Shown piece after piece: positions 17,494 through 25,322 of a stretch of 64,000 nucleotides of DNA. Origin of the DNA: Pseudoalteromonas gelatinilytica (GTDB taxonomy: Bacteria > Pseudomonadota > Gammaproteobacteria > Enterobacterales > Alteromonadaceae); the NCBI RefSeq assembly GCF_001641615.1, contig NZ_LRRU01000004.1, positions 287,795 through 351,794 on the forward strand, written 5' to 3'. Made by a program: the position numbers and the translations under genes. Each line of letters opens with the position of its first letter. The stretch's first letter is position 1. Below the pieces are notes generated by a model that saw nothing but the letters and a program-made list of their open reading frames with translations, was not told the origin of the DNA and searched no databases.

Positions 17494-17503
17494 TGCCTTT
17501 TTC
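17471..17503. terminator. Terminator of the siderophore operon, overlapping the last codons
   Basis: AAAAAGGCA (17471-17479) pairs with TGCCTTTTT (17494-17502), with an inner TAGC/GCTA stem. The FhuF-like stop codon (17491-17493) is inside the 3' arm. The A and T runs make it usable from both strands, so it can also end the convergent lipoprotein gene. Confidence 0.75.
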
Positions 17504-17517
17504 TCGAAAAACCGAAC

Positions 17518-18327
17518 CTAGAACCTAAATTCAACGTTTACATTTGCCGCAGTCTCGCTTTCACTGCGATCAAACCAGTTCATCGATTTATAAACTGCTT
17601 CACCTGTAATAGCGAACCAATGCGTAAATGCATATTCAAGTGCAATGCTGACACCTGCATTATGACCGTCTTGATCAGCGCTAAAATCAAGGCATTGCTC
17701 TGGCGTATCACTGCATGCTCCCGATAAAAATACATCACCTTCCTCTGTACGGTAATACATCTGGGTATAATCAACATCAATAGAGCCTTTTTGATAAAAG
17801 ACACTGCCGTATAGCAAGGCTTTTGAGCTTAAACGGTATCCTGAAATAAGTGCAATATCATAAGTATCGTGCGACAAATCCCAATCATAGGTATCGTCAT
17901 CATAATTACCCGCTAATAGTGGACCATACCCCGCATCTTCACTGCGAATATAGCCTAGGCTGACGGCCATAGAGAAGTTTTTCTCGACGGCCGATTCTAA
18001 AGGGCTGCCATAAAACTGATGCTTAATAGCGTATTTTTCATAATCATGATCGCCACCAATACCAACCCCTACGGTAAGCTCCGTCGAATAACCTAAGGTC
18101 ATACTCATCGAAGTCGTTAACGCTGTACTCGTTGATGTACTCTCGCTGGTATCTTTCGCAATGATCTTGCTTGTATCTGTACCGACAGTTGCACGAAAAT
18201 GAAAGGGATCACTGTTGATCTCTGGGCTCTCAAAGCGGGCCATCGATACACCTGTTTCGGTTGTCGATTGACAGCCTGCTAATAAACCTAAAGCTATAAA
18301 CGCCAAAAAAGGCTTTAACGTTTTCAC
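17518..18327 (-). CDS. Outer-membrane lipoprotein with barrel-like C-terminus
   Basis: A 269-residue product with a lipobox (LLAGC, Cys at residue 19) followed by a Ser/Thr-rich stretch (about residues 55-80) and then repeated amphipathic beta strands ending in EFRF, the C-terminal aromatic signature of outer-membrane beta-barrels. A lipidated N-terminus together with a barrel signature is uncommon. Two Cys (SGACSDTPEQC) probably form a loop disulfide. It resembles small OmpW/OmpA-barrel-type proteins, but no family is recognised. Monocistronic. Confidence 0.6.
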   Translation of the reverse strand: MKTLKPFLAFIALGLLAGCQSTTETGVSMARFESPEINSDPFHFRATVGTDTSKIIAKDTSESTSTSTALTTSMSMTLGYSTELTVGVGIGGDHDYEKYAIKHQFYGSPLESAVEKNFSMAVSLGYIRSEDAGYGPLLAGNYDDDTYDWDLSHDTYDIALISGYRLSSKALLYGSVFYQKGSIDVDYTQMYYRTEEGDVFLSGACSDTPEQCLDFSADQDGHNAGVSIALEYAFTHWFAITGEAVYKSMNWFDRSESETAANVNVEFRF

Positions 18328-18425
18328 GTAATTTCCTTATATATTATTATTTTAACGCGAAGATTCTAGACTAAGGCCTTATAGCTCGCAATAAATTAAT
18401 AACAAAAAAGGTACAAACTCTATTA

Positions 18426-18875
18426 TTAAGCGCGTTCGTCCTTGGGTGATTCCATCACGACATGAGTTGTAATGGTGCGTACCTGTGGTATTGAGCCGAG
18501 TACATCAGCATGAAACGCTTTATAGGACTTAAGATCCGCCGTCTCGACTCTCAGCAAATATTCAAACGAGCCAGTTACATTGTGGCACTCTTTTACTTCA
18601 TCAATAAACTCAAGAGCGTGTTCGAATGCTCGCTGAGATACTGTTGAGTGCTCATTTAAACCAACCCCAACATAAGCGATAAATCCTAGGCCAACAGCCT
18701 GATTATTTATAACCGCCCGATACCCCGCAATAACCCCAAGCTTTTCTAGCTCTTGCACTCTACGAAGGCATGCCGAAGGTGATAAACCCACTTTATCTGC
18801 CAGCTCGGCATTAGCAATTCGGCCATTGCGTTTAAGCTCATGCAATATTCTGTCGTTAATTTTATCTTTTTTCAT
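18426..18875 (-). CDS. Lrp/AsnC-family transcriptional regulator
   Basis: A 149-residue regulator. The N-terminal winged helix (DRILHELKRNGRIANAELADKVGLS, then PSACLRRVQELEKLGVI) is the classical AsnC DNA-binding domain, and the C-terminal half is the RAM ligand domain (FIAYVGVGLNEH, ECHNVTGSFEYLLRV). It is divergent from a LysE/RhtB exporter gene across 99 bases containing a perfect palindrome, the common arrangement for amino-acid-responsive control of an exporter. Confidence 0.88.
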   Translation of the reverse strand: MKKDKINDRILHELKRNGRIANAELADKVGLSPSACLRRVQELEKLGVIAGYRAVINNQAVGLGFIAYVGVGLNEHSTVSQRAFEHALEFIDEVKECHNVTGSFEYLLRVETADLKSYKAFHADVLGSIPQVRTITTHVVMESPKDERA

Positions 18876-18913
18876 TTTTGATTGTGAACTTTAAATATAC
18901 ACAACAACATTAA

Positions 18914-18928
18914 GCGCAAAAATTGCGC
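18914..18928. promoter_or_regulatory. Palindromic operator candidate for the Lrp-like regulator
   Basis: GCGCAA-AAA-TTGCGC is a perfect 15-base palindrome in the short divergent control region. The size fits Lrp/AsnC sites. It lies 39 bases before the regulator start and 47 bases before the exporter start. Confidence 0.5.
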
Positions 18929-18974
18929 GCATTACAACTTATAATTGCATCTAAATTCAAATGGAGAGATAGCG

Positions 18975-19565
18975 ATGAGTTTTGAAATTTTAACAGCCTT
19001 GGCATTATTTGCTTTAGTGTCATCAATTACCCCAGGGCCAAATAACTTAATGTTGATGAGCTCAGGTGCTAACTTTGGCTTTAAAAGAACCACACCACAC
19101 TTACTTGGCGTGACGCTTGGCTTTATGTTAATGCTGGTTTTAGTAGGCCTTGGCATCATGCAGCTATTTGACTTGTATCCACCAAGCTATTTGATATTAA
19201 AAGTATTTTGTATTGCTTACTTACTCTATCTGGCGTTTAAAATTGCCACAAGTAACATACAACAAAAAGCCAGTAGTGAGAGTAAGCCGTTTACTTTTAT
19301 TCAGGCTGCACTATTTCAATGGGTAAACCCAAAAGCGTGGGCAATGGCATTAAGCGCGGTAAGCTTATATGCCCCAGACAAAAACCTCACCTCAGTGTTA
19401 ATCGTAAGCCTCGTATTTGGCTTAATTAACCTGCCGTGTGTCAGCTCGTGGACTTTACTTGGCGAAAAGCTACAACACTGGCTCGCTAGCCCAAAGCGCT
19501 TAAAAGCATTTAACTACCTAATGGCAATACTATTAATCGCTTCAGTGATGTTTAGTTTGTTTTAA
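18975..19565 (+). CDS. LysE/RhtB-family amino-acid exporter
   Basis: A 196-residue inner-membrane protein with about six helices. The N-terminus carries the family signature ITPGPNNLMLMSSGANFGF, followed by LLGVTLGF and, later, QWVNPKAWAMALSAV. RhtB/LysE carriers export amino acids such as threonine, homoserine or lysine. ATG 18975 with GGAGAG 6-7 bases upstream is the start, not the in-frame TTG at 18945. It is divergent from an Lrp-type regulator that probably controls it. Confidence 0.85.
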   Translation: MSFEILTALALFALVSSITPGPNNLMLMSSGANFGFKRTTPHLLGVTLGFMLMLVLVGLGIMQLFDLYPPSYLILKVFCIAYLLYLAFKIATSNIQQKASSESKPFTFIQAALFQWVNPKAWAMALSAVSLYAPDKNLTSVLIVSLVFGLINLPCVSSWTLLGEKLQHWLASPKRLKAFNYLMAILLIASVMFSLF

Positions 19566-19596
19566 TTTGAGCAAGCTTTGCTTTGCTTGGCTTGGC

Positions 19597-20268
19597 TTAT
19601 ATTTCACACGGCACTAAAAAGTCGACATGGTAATGCTCATCATGTCGCACCCAGGATGGTTTAGTTGAAAACTGAATATGCGCTTTTAAATAGTCGGCAT
19701 ACTTGGTTTTATAAAGCCCAGCTTGCAAGGTTGGGTCAAAGATCACTCGCCAAAGATCGTAACCTTTTGCTGTTGCCGATTTATGCAGCTCAACAATATG
19801 AGCTGCTAAAGCGGTGTAATCAATCTTAAACTGTTCAAACTGGCCTTGTTTATCAAATTCAATATCGTAGCCAAAACGATTAAACACATGTGTAGGCAAA
19901 TGAACTGATAGCCCCTTTTCGTTAACAACCGGTGTCATAAAATCAACAGACAAACCATTTTGATGGGTTTTATGCGGACTAAATTTCCCGCCATTTTCTA
20001 AGCCCGTTTCAGCGTATTTGTATCGTTTATCTGGATGGGATTTCTGGAGCGCTTGGTAGGCATCAACAATAATGTTTTTTACCTGCGAATGAACATACGT
20101 ACGTCCTGCCAGCTCAGCCACTTTGCTGTAGCTGGTAAAGTTGTTACCTTTGCTGGGTAGTTTTACTGCATTACGTACATAGCCATTGGCAGACGTTCCA
20201 CCACATACACTGTTGGCCAAAACTGGCCCAGAACAAAAAAATAAGGCTAAAACAAAACTCTTTTTCAT
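19597..20268 (-). CDS. Exported LAS-type murein endopeptidase (MepA/M74- or M15-like)
   Basis: A 223-residue secreted protein with a signal peptide (ends VLANS, about residue 19). Zinc motifs typical of the LAS fold are visible: HKTHQNGLSVDF (His and Asp ligands, about residues 100-112) and RHDEHYHVDF (near residue 210). These motifs occur in penicillin-insensitive murein endopeptidase MepA (M74) and VanY-type carboxypeptidases (M15). It should cut peptidoglycan peptide links in the periplasm. Two or more Cys (SVCGG, VPCEI) may form a disulfide joining the ends. Exact family between M74 and M15 is uncertain. Confidence 0.72.
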   Translation of the reverse strand: MKKSFVLALFFCSGPVLANSVCGGTSANGYVRNAVKLPSKGNNFTSYSKVAELAGRTYVHSQVKNIIVDAYQALQKSHPDKRYKYAETGLENGGKFSPHKTHQNGLSVDFMTPVVNEKGLSVHLPTHVFNRFGYDIEFDKQGQFEQFKIDYTALAAHIVELHKSATAKGYDLWRVIFDPTLQAGLYKTKYADYLKAHIQFSTKPSWVRHDEHYHVDFLVPCEI

Positions 20269-20383
20269 CGCAGTGGTATCTTTAAAATTTAAAGTTTAGC
20301 GACCTGTGAATGAACAAAAAGTGAAATCTCTGTCTAGCTTTCAATAAGTTAGCTAATTTGATTGAAAAAAGTTAAAACTTTTT

Positions 20384-20409
20384 GGAATAAACCTTTCGCC
20401 CACTCGTTA
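20384..20409 (+). promoter_or_regulatory. ECF-sigma promoter candidate 1 (secreted protein unit)
   Basis: GGAATAAA (20384-20391), 13 bases, CGTTA (20405-20409), placed 36 bases before the start of the secreted-protein gene. The same two blocks with the same spacing occur before the ECF sigma gene at 23503-23528. A GGAAT-type -35 and CGTTA-like -10 are usual for ECF sigma factors. Confidence 0.68.
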
Positions 20410-20444
20410 CCTCTATGTCAATTCGCAAAAAAGAGGACGAGACA

Positions 20445-21188
20445 ATGACAAATTTAAAACAATCACTTATCGCAATCTGTGTCGTAACTGCAACAGGCTT
20501 TTCAGCGGCTTCATCAGCAGCTAACGTGCAACTATCAGTCGCATCTGAACAGCAAACAGCCAGTGATAATCAAGTTTCGACTAGTTCAAACCAAGCATCG
20601 TCGAATACGACAATGATGCAATCAACTCAACTGTCAGGCTCTGCAACAACACAAAATTCATCAGTTGGTGTGAATACTGAAAGTTCAAATAGCGGACAAG
20701 CAAATAATCAAACAACGATTGAAAACGATGAACAGCAGCCTGCTGAAACAATGCCCGAGCTTGGTTTAACAAACTCAGTATCAAGCGCTTCTCAAGCAGC
20801 CAATACCGTAGCGCTAGCAGGTGAGTCAATGCTGTCAACTGCGACAACTGCTGTTAGTAATGTGGCCGTCGCTAACACAAATTCGAACATAACCAACGCA
20901 ATGCAAAATCAATTGAGTCAGCAAACAGATGTATTAGCGTCTTTAGAGCCTAGTGAGCTAAGCACTGCAGGCTTAAGTCAGGCCTCGCAAATCACTAATG
21001 ACCTACAATCATCACTGACTAGCAATGTACAACAAGCTGCAATGAACTCTTTACAAAGTAGTGTTGAGCAAAGCATTTCATCAACTGTTAGCAACAGCGT
21101 TAACCAACAAGTTGCTGAGCAAATAACCGCAGCGACAACTACCGAAGTCGTTAATAACATTCAAAACAGCCTGAACTTAGGCCTTTAA
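20445..21188 (+). CDS. Secreted Ser/Gln/Asn/Thr-rich low-complexity protein
   Basis: A 247-residue product with a signal peptide (hydrophobic residues 7-20, cleavage near SSAANVQ). The mature part has no Cys or Trp and is dominated by Ser, Gln, Asn, Thr and Ala. Residues about 25-100 are disordered-looking, and the second half (about 110-240) is a helix-prone stretch of SxxNxxxQ-type spacing (for example LQSSVEQSISSTVSN). Such composition suggests an extended surface fibre, adhesin or amyloid-like polymer. I use ATG 20445, behind GAGGACGAG, not ATG 20415. An ECF-type promoter precedes it and a barrel gene follows 47 bases later. No family recognised. Confidence 0.6.
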   Translation: MTNLKQSLIAICVVTATGFSAASSAANVQLSVASEQQTASDNQVSTSSNQASSNTTMMQSTQLSGSATTQNSSVGVNTESSNSGQANNQTTIENDEQQPAETMPELGLTNSVSSASQAANTVALAGESMLSTATTAVSNVAVANTNSNITNAMQNQLSQQTDVLASLEPSELSTAGLSQASQITNDLQSSLTSNVQQAAMNSLQSSVEQSISSTVSNSVNQQVAEQITAATTTEVVNNIQNSLNLGL

Positions 21189-21235
21189 CCAATAGCGTGC
21201 CGGGTTATCACTCGGCGCTCCTTTAGGAGATTATT

Positions 21236-22150
21236 ATGCGTACAATTAATAAGCTCATCACCTTAAGTGCGTTAACCACAAGCATTCAAGTGTTTGCTAC
21301 GGATGCAACTTTTCATGCTGATGCACAAATTGGCTTAACAACTAACTCTGATTTAGCCATTAAAGAGTTAGACGATATTTCTTCACAAAGTGATACAGGT
21401 TCAATACTTAAAGCTGGTGTTAGTGCTGAGTTACATGCAACTGACAACCTCAAGTTCACACCAAGTTATCGATACGAGCAAACCAATTATCACCAGCTTG
21501 ACCAGTATGACTTGGCATTGCATCAATATAGCCTTGATTCTAGCTATAGCATTTCTGGTACTGATGTAGGTATACGTTATGACGGTGCTTTAGCAAAAGT
21601 AGCAAAAGAAACATTTTTAACCTTGGATCAGGTAAGTTTGTATGTTGGCCATTACGTTAATCCAACAACCTATCTGCGCACTGCGATTAGGGCATCAGAT
21701 AAACAATTCGCCACACAGTCAATGCGCGATGCAAAAGGGTTAGGGCTTGATTCAAACCTGTATTACTTTATTAATAAGGGTAAAACGATGCTGCTTTTAG
21801 GCGCTAGTTTAGATAGAGAAAATGCTGACTCAGAGCAATTTAACTTTAAAAGTTGGGGCTTAAATACGGGCATCACTCATCGTTTTAAAGCGTTTGATAT
21901 AAGCAATAAAGCAGGATTAAGCTGGCGCTATCAAGATAAAAACTACCAAGAAGTTATCAACCAATCACTTACACAAAGCGAGCCATCACGGGATGAAAGT
22001 CGCAGTGTAGTCAGCGCATTTTGGCAGCTTTCTGTTTTTGACTCTTTGCAAATTGTTACTGAAGCAGAGTACGGCGATTATCAATCTAAGTTGGCAGCAA
22101 ACACCTATACCCAAAGCATTGCTTCGCTGTCATTAAAAGCCAGCTTTTAA
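21236..22150 (+). CDS. Outer-membrane beta-barrel protein
   Basis: A 304-residue exported protein (signal ends QVFAT, residue 22) made of alternating amphipathic strands and ending LSLKASF, with C-terminal Phe as in BAM substrates. It resembles outer-membrane porin-like proteins annotated as DUF-type surface assembly barrels, but I recognise no specific family. AGGAG lies 7 bases before ATG. The gene is 47 bases after the Ser/Gln-rich secreted protein and likely on its transcript, so it may anchor, export or receive that protein. Its last four bases overlap the end of the convergent subtilisin gene. Confidence 0.62.
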   Translation: MRTINKLITLSALTTSIQVFATDATFHADAQIGLTTNSDLAIKELDDISSQSDTGSILKAGVSAELHATDNLKFTPSYRYEQTNYHQLDQYDLALHQYSLDSSYSISGTDVGIRYDGALAKVAKETFLTLDQVSLYVGHYVNPTTYLRTAIRASDKQFATQSMRDAKGLGLDSNLYYFINKGKTMLLLGASLDRENADSEQFNFKSWGLNTGITHRFKAFDISNKAGLSWRYQDKNYQEVINQSLTQSEPSRDESRSVVSAFWQLSVFDSLQIVTEAEYGDYQSKLAANTYTQSIASLSLKASF

Positions 22151-23433
22151 TCAATTACACCATGTCCAAACACCGTATCTTTGCCCACTTCACCTAAATC
22201 ATTCGCTTGTTGCTGTAACGCGTGGTAAATGTTTTTAGGAGTTGTATTAGGCTTTGCCGCTAAACATGCAGCCGCCGCTGAAATACGCGGCGCGGCAATA
22301 GAGGTTCCAGATTCCCGACCAAGATCCCCTCCAGCTTTTAACGTCATGACATTGACGCCTAATGCCGCAAAATCAATATAATCACCTCTGTTTGACCAGC
22401 GGTAAATTCGGTTTTGGCTATCCAGTGCCGTGACAGCAATGACATGTTGGTATGCCGCAGGGTAAAGTGGCAGCGCAGCAGGTCCTTCATTGCCTGCAGC
22501 CGCCACTAAAGTTACTTGTTTAGCCGCTGTGGCATTAATTGCTGCCGCTAGAATAGCGTTGTCGGGCCCTGTAAAACTCATATTGATAACAGGCACCTCG
22601 TTAGCAACCAACCAATTAAGTGCGTCAACTATTGCAGCTAATGTCGCCCCCTGTGATAAATCAGACTGCTGATAAAACACCGCCGCGCTGTATAATGTTG
22701 CCTCAGTTAATAACGGCATGAGCTGCCCATACTTACCGACCAAAACGCCAGCAACCGCAGTGCCGTGTAAATCGGGTGATACTAAGTCATTTGTAAGAAA
22801 TGACTGCGTTTTTATCTGTGTATTACTAAATCCCGGATGAGTCGTGTCAATCGCACTATCTATCATGCCTATTTTTACAAACCAGTCACACATTGCTGTA
22901 GGCTTTGATGAAGGCGCTTCTTGCTGAGAACCATTTTGCGCTTGATAAATATGATTTCTATCCAATAACGATGCATCATCGAGTGAAAGTAAACGTTGCA
23001 AATGCGCTTTTGAATCGTAATTGGCCGGGACAACAAACCGAACTAATGACAAACCTAATGACGTGTATTGTTTAGTGACGATAATTTGTGCGCCAATTTG
23101 TAAGAGTTTTCCCTGATGCTGTTCATTCGCCAGCATTATCCACTGCCTTTCAACTGCACGAAAACCATGCTCTACATCGACTTCAACAAATGCAGGAGCC
23201 TGTAACTGATTGAGTATCTCTAGCCTTTTAGGTAGCGAGGTCACAATTGCTGTTGCGTCGTCGATTAACTCATGTTCGCGTATGCTTTCTACTTGGCTAG
23301 TGATGCGCGGTTCAAGTTTATTAACAACAGGATCTATCTGCTCTATCACACCATTTATTGGCTTAATAATCGCTGCTGATAGCGTACTTGAAGTAAACAA
23401 CAAACTACTTAAAATGACTGATTTCAATTTCAT
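22147..23433 (-). CDS. Exported subtilisin-like serine protease (S8)
   Basis: A 428-residue protease with a signal peptide (MKLKSVILSSLLFTSST). The N-terminal about 170 residues are a propeptide-like region with helices. The complete S8 triad is visible: Asp in GMIDSAID, His in LHGTAVAGV, Ser in GTSIAAPRIS, plus the oxyanion Asn in AAAGNEGP. It should be active in the periplasm or at the surface after export. I prefer ATG at 23433, with GAGAAG 10 bases upstream, to the ATG 18 bases earlier, since it puts the signal peptide at the very start. It is divergent from the ECF sigma gene, and a weaker version of the shared promoter faces it. Confidence 0.85.
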   Translation of the reverse strand: MKLKSVILSSLLFTSSTLSAAIIKPINGVIEQIDPVVNKLEPRITSQVESIREHELIDDATAIVTSLPKRLEILNQLQAPAFVEVDVEHGFRAVERQWIMLANEQHQGKLLQIGAQIIVTKQYTSLGLSLVRFVVPANYDSKAHLQRLLSLDDASLLDRNHIYQAQNGSQQEAPSSKPTAMCDWFVKIGMIDSAIDTTHPGFSNTQIKTQSFLTNDLVSPDLHGTAVAGVLVGKYGQLMPLLTEATLYSAAVFYQQSDLSQGATLAAIVDALNWLVANEVPVINMSFTGPDNAILAAAINATAAKQVTLVAAAGNEGPAALPLYPAAYQHVIAVTALDSQNRIYRWSNRGDYIDFAALGVNVMTLKAGGDLGRESGTSIAAPRISAAAACLAAKPNTTPKNIYHALQQQANDLGEVGKDTVFGHGVID

Positions 23434-23468
23434 GTTACAGTGACTTCTCATTTAGTTAGGTATTACTA

Positions 23469-23494
23469 TAACGTTTCAGTGAAAGAAAAATTGC
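23469..23494 (-). promoter_or_regulatory. ECF-sigma promoter candidate 2 (protease gene, weaker)
   Basis: On the minus strand: GCAATTTT, 13 bases, CGTTATAGTA. The -10 block and the four bases after it are identical to those of the sigma gene promoter (CGTTATAGTA), and the block spacing is the same, but the -35 block keeps only G-AAT of GGAATAAA. Confidence 0.42.
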
Positions 23495-23502
23495 ATTTAT
23501 TG

Positions 23503-23528
23503 GGAATAAAACTTTTTCTTGCCCGTTA
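23503..23528 (+). promoter_or_regulatory. ECF-sigma promoter candidate 3 (sigma gene, autoregulation)
   Basis: GGAATAAA (23503-23510), 13 bases, CGTTA (23524-23528), 76 bases before the ECF sigma start. Identical blocks and spacing to the promoter at 20384-20409, as expected if the sigma factor drives its own gene. Confidence 0.68.
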
Positions 23529-23603
23529 TAGTAGTGTGAGTTGGCTGAATCATTGATGAGTTGTTTCATTAATCGGCCCTTGCCCTAACCAATAAGGGAA
23601 ACT

Positions 23604-24095
23604 ATGACAAATACAGTAACCAGTTTATTACCAGCGCTGCGACGTTTTGCATTTTCGCTTACCGGCAATCAAGCAGATGCCGATGATATTGTACAAATGA
23701 CCATCGAGAAACTTTTACAAAAAGGCATGCCCGATGATATTGAACCACTAAAATGGGCATTCAAGATCTGTCGAAATGTTTGGATCGACGAATACCGCTC
23801 GCAAAAAGTGCGCTTAAAGGCAGTTCAAAATACTGAACTTCAAGAACCCGTCTGTGACGATGAACAAGAGAGTTTCGCTACTCAAGAGACTTTGCAACGA
23901 GTAAATAACGCTTTAACAAGCTTACCAGATGAACAGCGCGCTATAGTATCTCTCGTGGCAGTGCAAGGTATGGCTTACAAAGATGTTGCGCACACCCTCG
24001 AGATACCTGTTGGCACTGTGATGAGTAAATTGTCACGAGCCAGAGCCGCACTTTATCAATTAATTAAGCCTGATTTCACCAAGGAAAACGCATGA
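23604..24095 (+). CDS. ECF RNA polymerase sigma factor
   Basis: A 163-residue sigma-70 of the extracytoplasmic-function class. Region 2 is at about 8-75 (LRRFAFSLTGNQADADDIVQ, then LKWAFKICRNVWIDEYR) and region 4 at about 100-155 (LTSLPDEQRAIVSLVAVQGMAYKDVA, then GTVMSKLSRARAAL). Regions 1 and 3 are absent, as expected. The next gene, a membrane anti-sigma factor, overlaps by an ATGA. Two nearby promoter regions share GGAATAAA-N13-CGTTA, one of them its own, so this sigma factor is probably autoregulated and controls the neighbouring surface proteins. Confidence 0.9.
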   Translation: MTNTVTSLLPALRRFAFSLTGNQADADDIVQMTIEKLLQKGMPDDIEPLKWAFKICRNVWIDEYRSQKVRLKAVQNTELQEPVCDDEQESFATQETLQRVNNALTSLPDEQRAIVSLVAVQGMAYKDVAHTLEIPVGTVMSKLSRARAALYQLIKPDFTKENA

Positions 24096-24784
24096 AGATT
24101 GATGACCAAACACTCAGTGCTTTTTTAGACAATGAATTACCAGCAAACGAAATGGAAGCAATACGTAATGCAATTGCTGAAGATGAGCAACTCGCTTTAC
24201 GCCTAGCTGAACTATGTGAAGTTGACATGCTAGTTAAACAACACGCAGCGCAGATTGATATAATGCCCTTGTCTGATGAACTTGCACAAACAATCGAGCA
24301 ACATAATAAAGAGAATGTCGTTTCGCTATCCAAATGGCAGCAAATTAAACTTGCCGGACGCAAACAAATGGCCGTTGCAGCAAGTATTGCAGTGCTTTTT
24401 ACAGTCGCTATTGCTAGCTTTGTTCAACAACAAGGTTTGGAACAACCCATTGCCAACGCATTAGATCAAAAATTGAGTGGCGACAACACGGTAATAGATA
24501 CAAACAGAAGCCTAACTGCTCAGCTTAGCTTTGTTAATACTAATGGCGATTTTTGCCGTCAATACACGCTGTATTCTAAAAGTACCCAGCAAACACATAT
24601 TGCTTGTAAACAACAAGGAATTTGGCAGCTTCATGCATCGAGCGAGCAACGCGCAATGTCAAGCCAAAGCTATCGCTTAGCAAGTAAAACACCTGCGCTT
24701 GATAGTTACATCGACGAGCACATTCAAGGCCAGCCGTTAGATCGTAACGCCGAACAACAAGCACTGACTAACCATTGGCAATAA
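24092..24784 (+). CDS. Transmembrane anti-sigma factor
   Basis: A 230-residue product. The N-terminal about 75 residues form the helical anti-sigma domain (DDQTLSAFLDNELPANEMEAIR...LRLAELCEVDMLVK in parts), without the Cys/His zinc site of ZAS proteins. One membrane helix lies near residues 90-110 (MAVAASIAVLFTVAIASF), and the C-terminal about 120 residues are periplasmic with two Cys (DFCRQ, IACKQ) that could pair. It overlaps the sigma gene by 4 bases. The periplasmic half is the likely sensor or cleavage target, and a protease is encoded just across the divergent promoter. Confidence 0.85.
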   Translation: MKIDDQTLSAFLDNELPANEMEAIRNAIAEDEQLALRLAELCEVDMLVKQHAAQIDIMPLSDELAQTIEQHNKENVVSLSKWQQIKLAGRKQMAVAASIAVLFTVAIASFVQQQGLEQPIANALDQKLSGDNTVIDTNRSLTAQLSFVNTNGDFCRQYTLYSKSTQQTHIACKQQGIWQLHASSEQRAMSSQSYRLASKTPALDSYIDEHIQGQPLDRNAEQQALTNHWQ

Positions 24785-24795
24785 GCGAGACAATC

Positions 24796-25266
24796 ATGAA
24801 ACACGTGTTATTAGCTTATTTCGCCATTGTATTAATTGGCTGCACCAGCAGCCAACATTCGACCGATAAAAGTATACCAGGCCTAACAACTAAGCAGCTC
24901 GCAGATAATCAATATATCCTTCGATACGAAACTCGTCACGGTTCAAAGCGCTCAGCGCTTGAGCAAAGTATGCTGCAAGCCGCCAACATTACGATAGACA
25001 CCGGTTATGACTGGTTTCTCGTTGCCGAGCAGGCAGTTGATGTAGAACGCTCCAAGCCCACTAACAAACCTCGTTTCGAGCAAAGAGCCCAATGCGGTTT
25101 GTTAACGTGCACAAGTCAAACTTCGCCAGCACTGCATGTGTCAACGCTATTAGAGCGTACAATCGTCACACGATTAACAATCATTTTAGGAAAAGGCATA
25201 AAACCAAGTGAAAAAGCGCATGATGCATACACGCTAATTGAGGGAGGCGACAACACACAAAACTAA
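24796..25266 (+). CDS. Small lipoprotein of the ECF sigma operon
   Basis: A 156-residue lipoprotein: hydrophobic residues 4-14 then LIGC with the lipidation Cys at residue 16. The mature part starts with a long polar linker and includes RYETRHGSKRSALEQSMLQAANI in the helical middle, and a Cys pair (QCGLLTC). I use ATG 24796 instead of the TTG 21 bases upstream because the signal then begins directly and AGCGAG lies upstream. It follows the anti-sigma gene by 11 bases, so it probably belongs to the same envelope-sensing circuit. No family recognised. Confidence 0.65.
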   Translation: MKHVLLAYFAIVLIGCTSSQHSTDKSIPGLTTKQLADNQYILRYETRHGSKRSALEQSMLQAANITIDTGYDWFLVAEQAVDVERSKPTNKPRFEQRAQCGLLTCTSQTSPALHVSTLLERTIVTRLTIILGKGIKPSEKAHDAYTLIEGGDNTQN

Positions 25267-25322
25267 CATTTAAAGGTGGGTAATTTTTCTTGTGCTAAGC
25301 TTTATTTACCTAGAGCTTTTCA

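Noticed and set aside
20581..20847. Minus-strand frame over the Ser/Gln-rich gene
   Set aside because: A low-complexity gene produces an open antisense frame by composition; it has no ribosome site and no signal.
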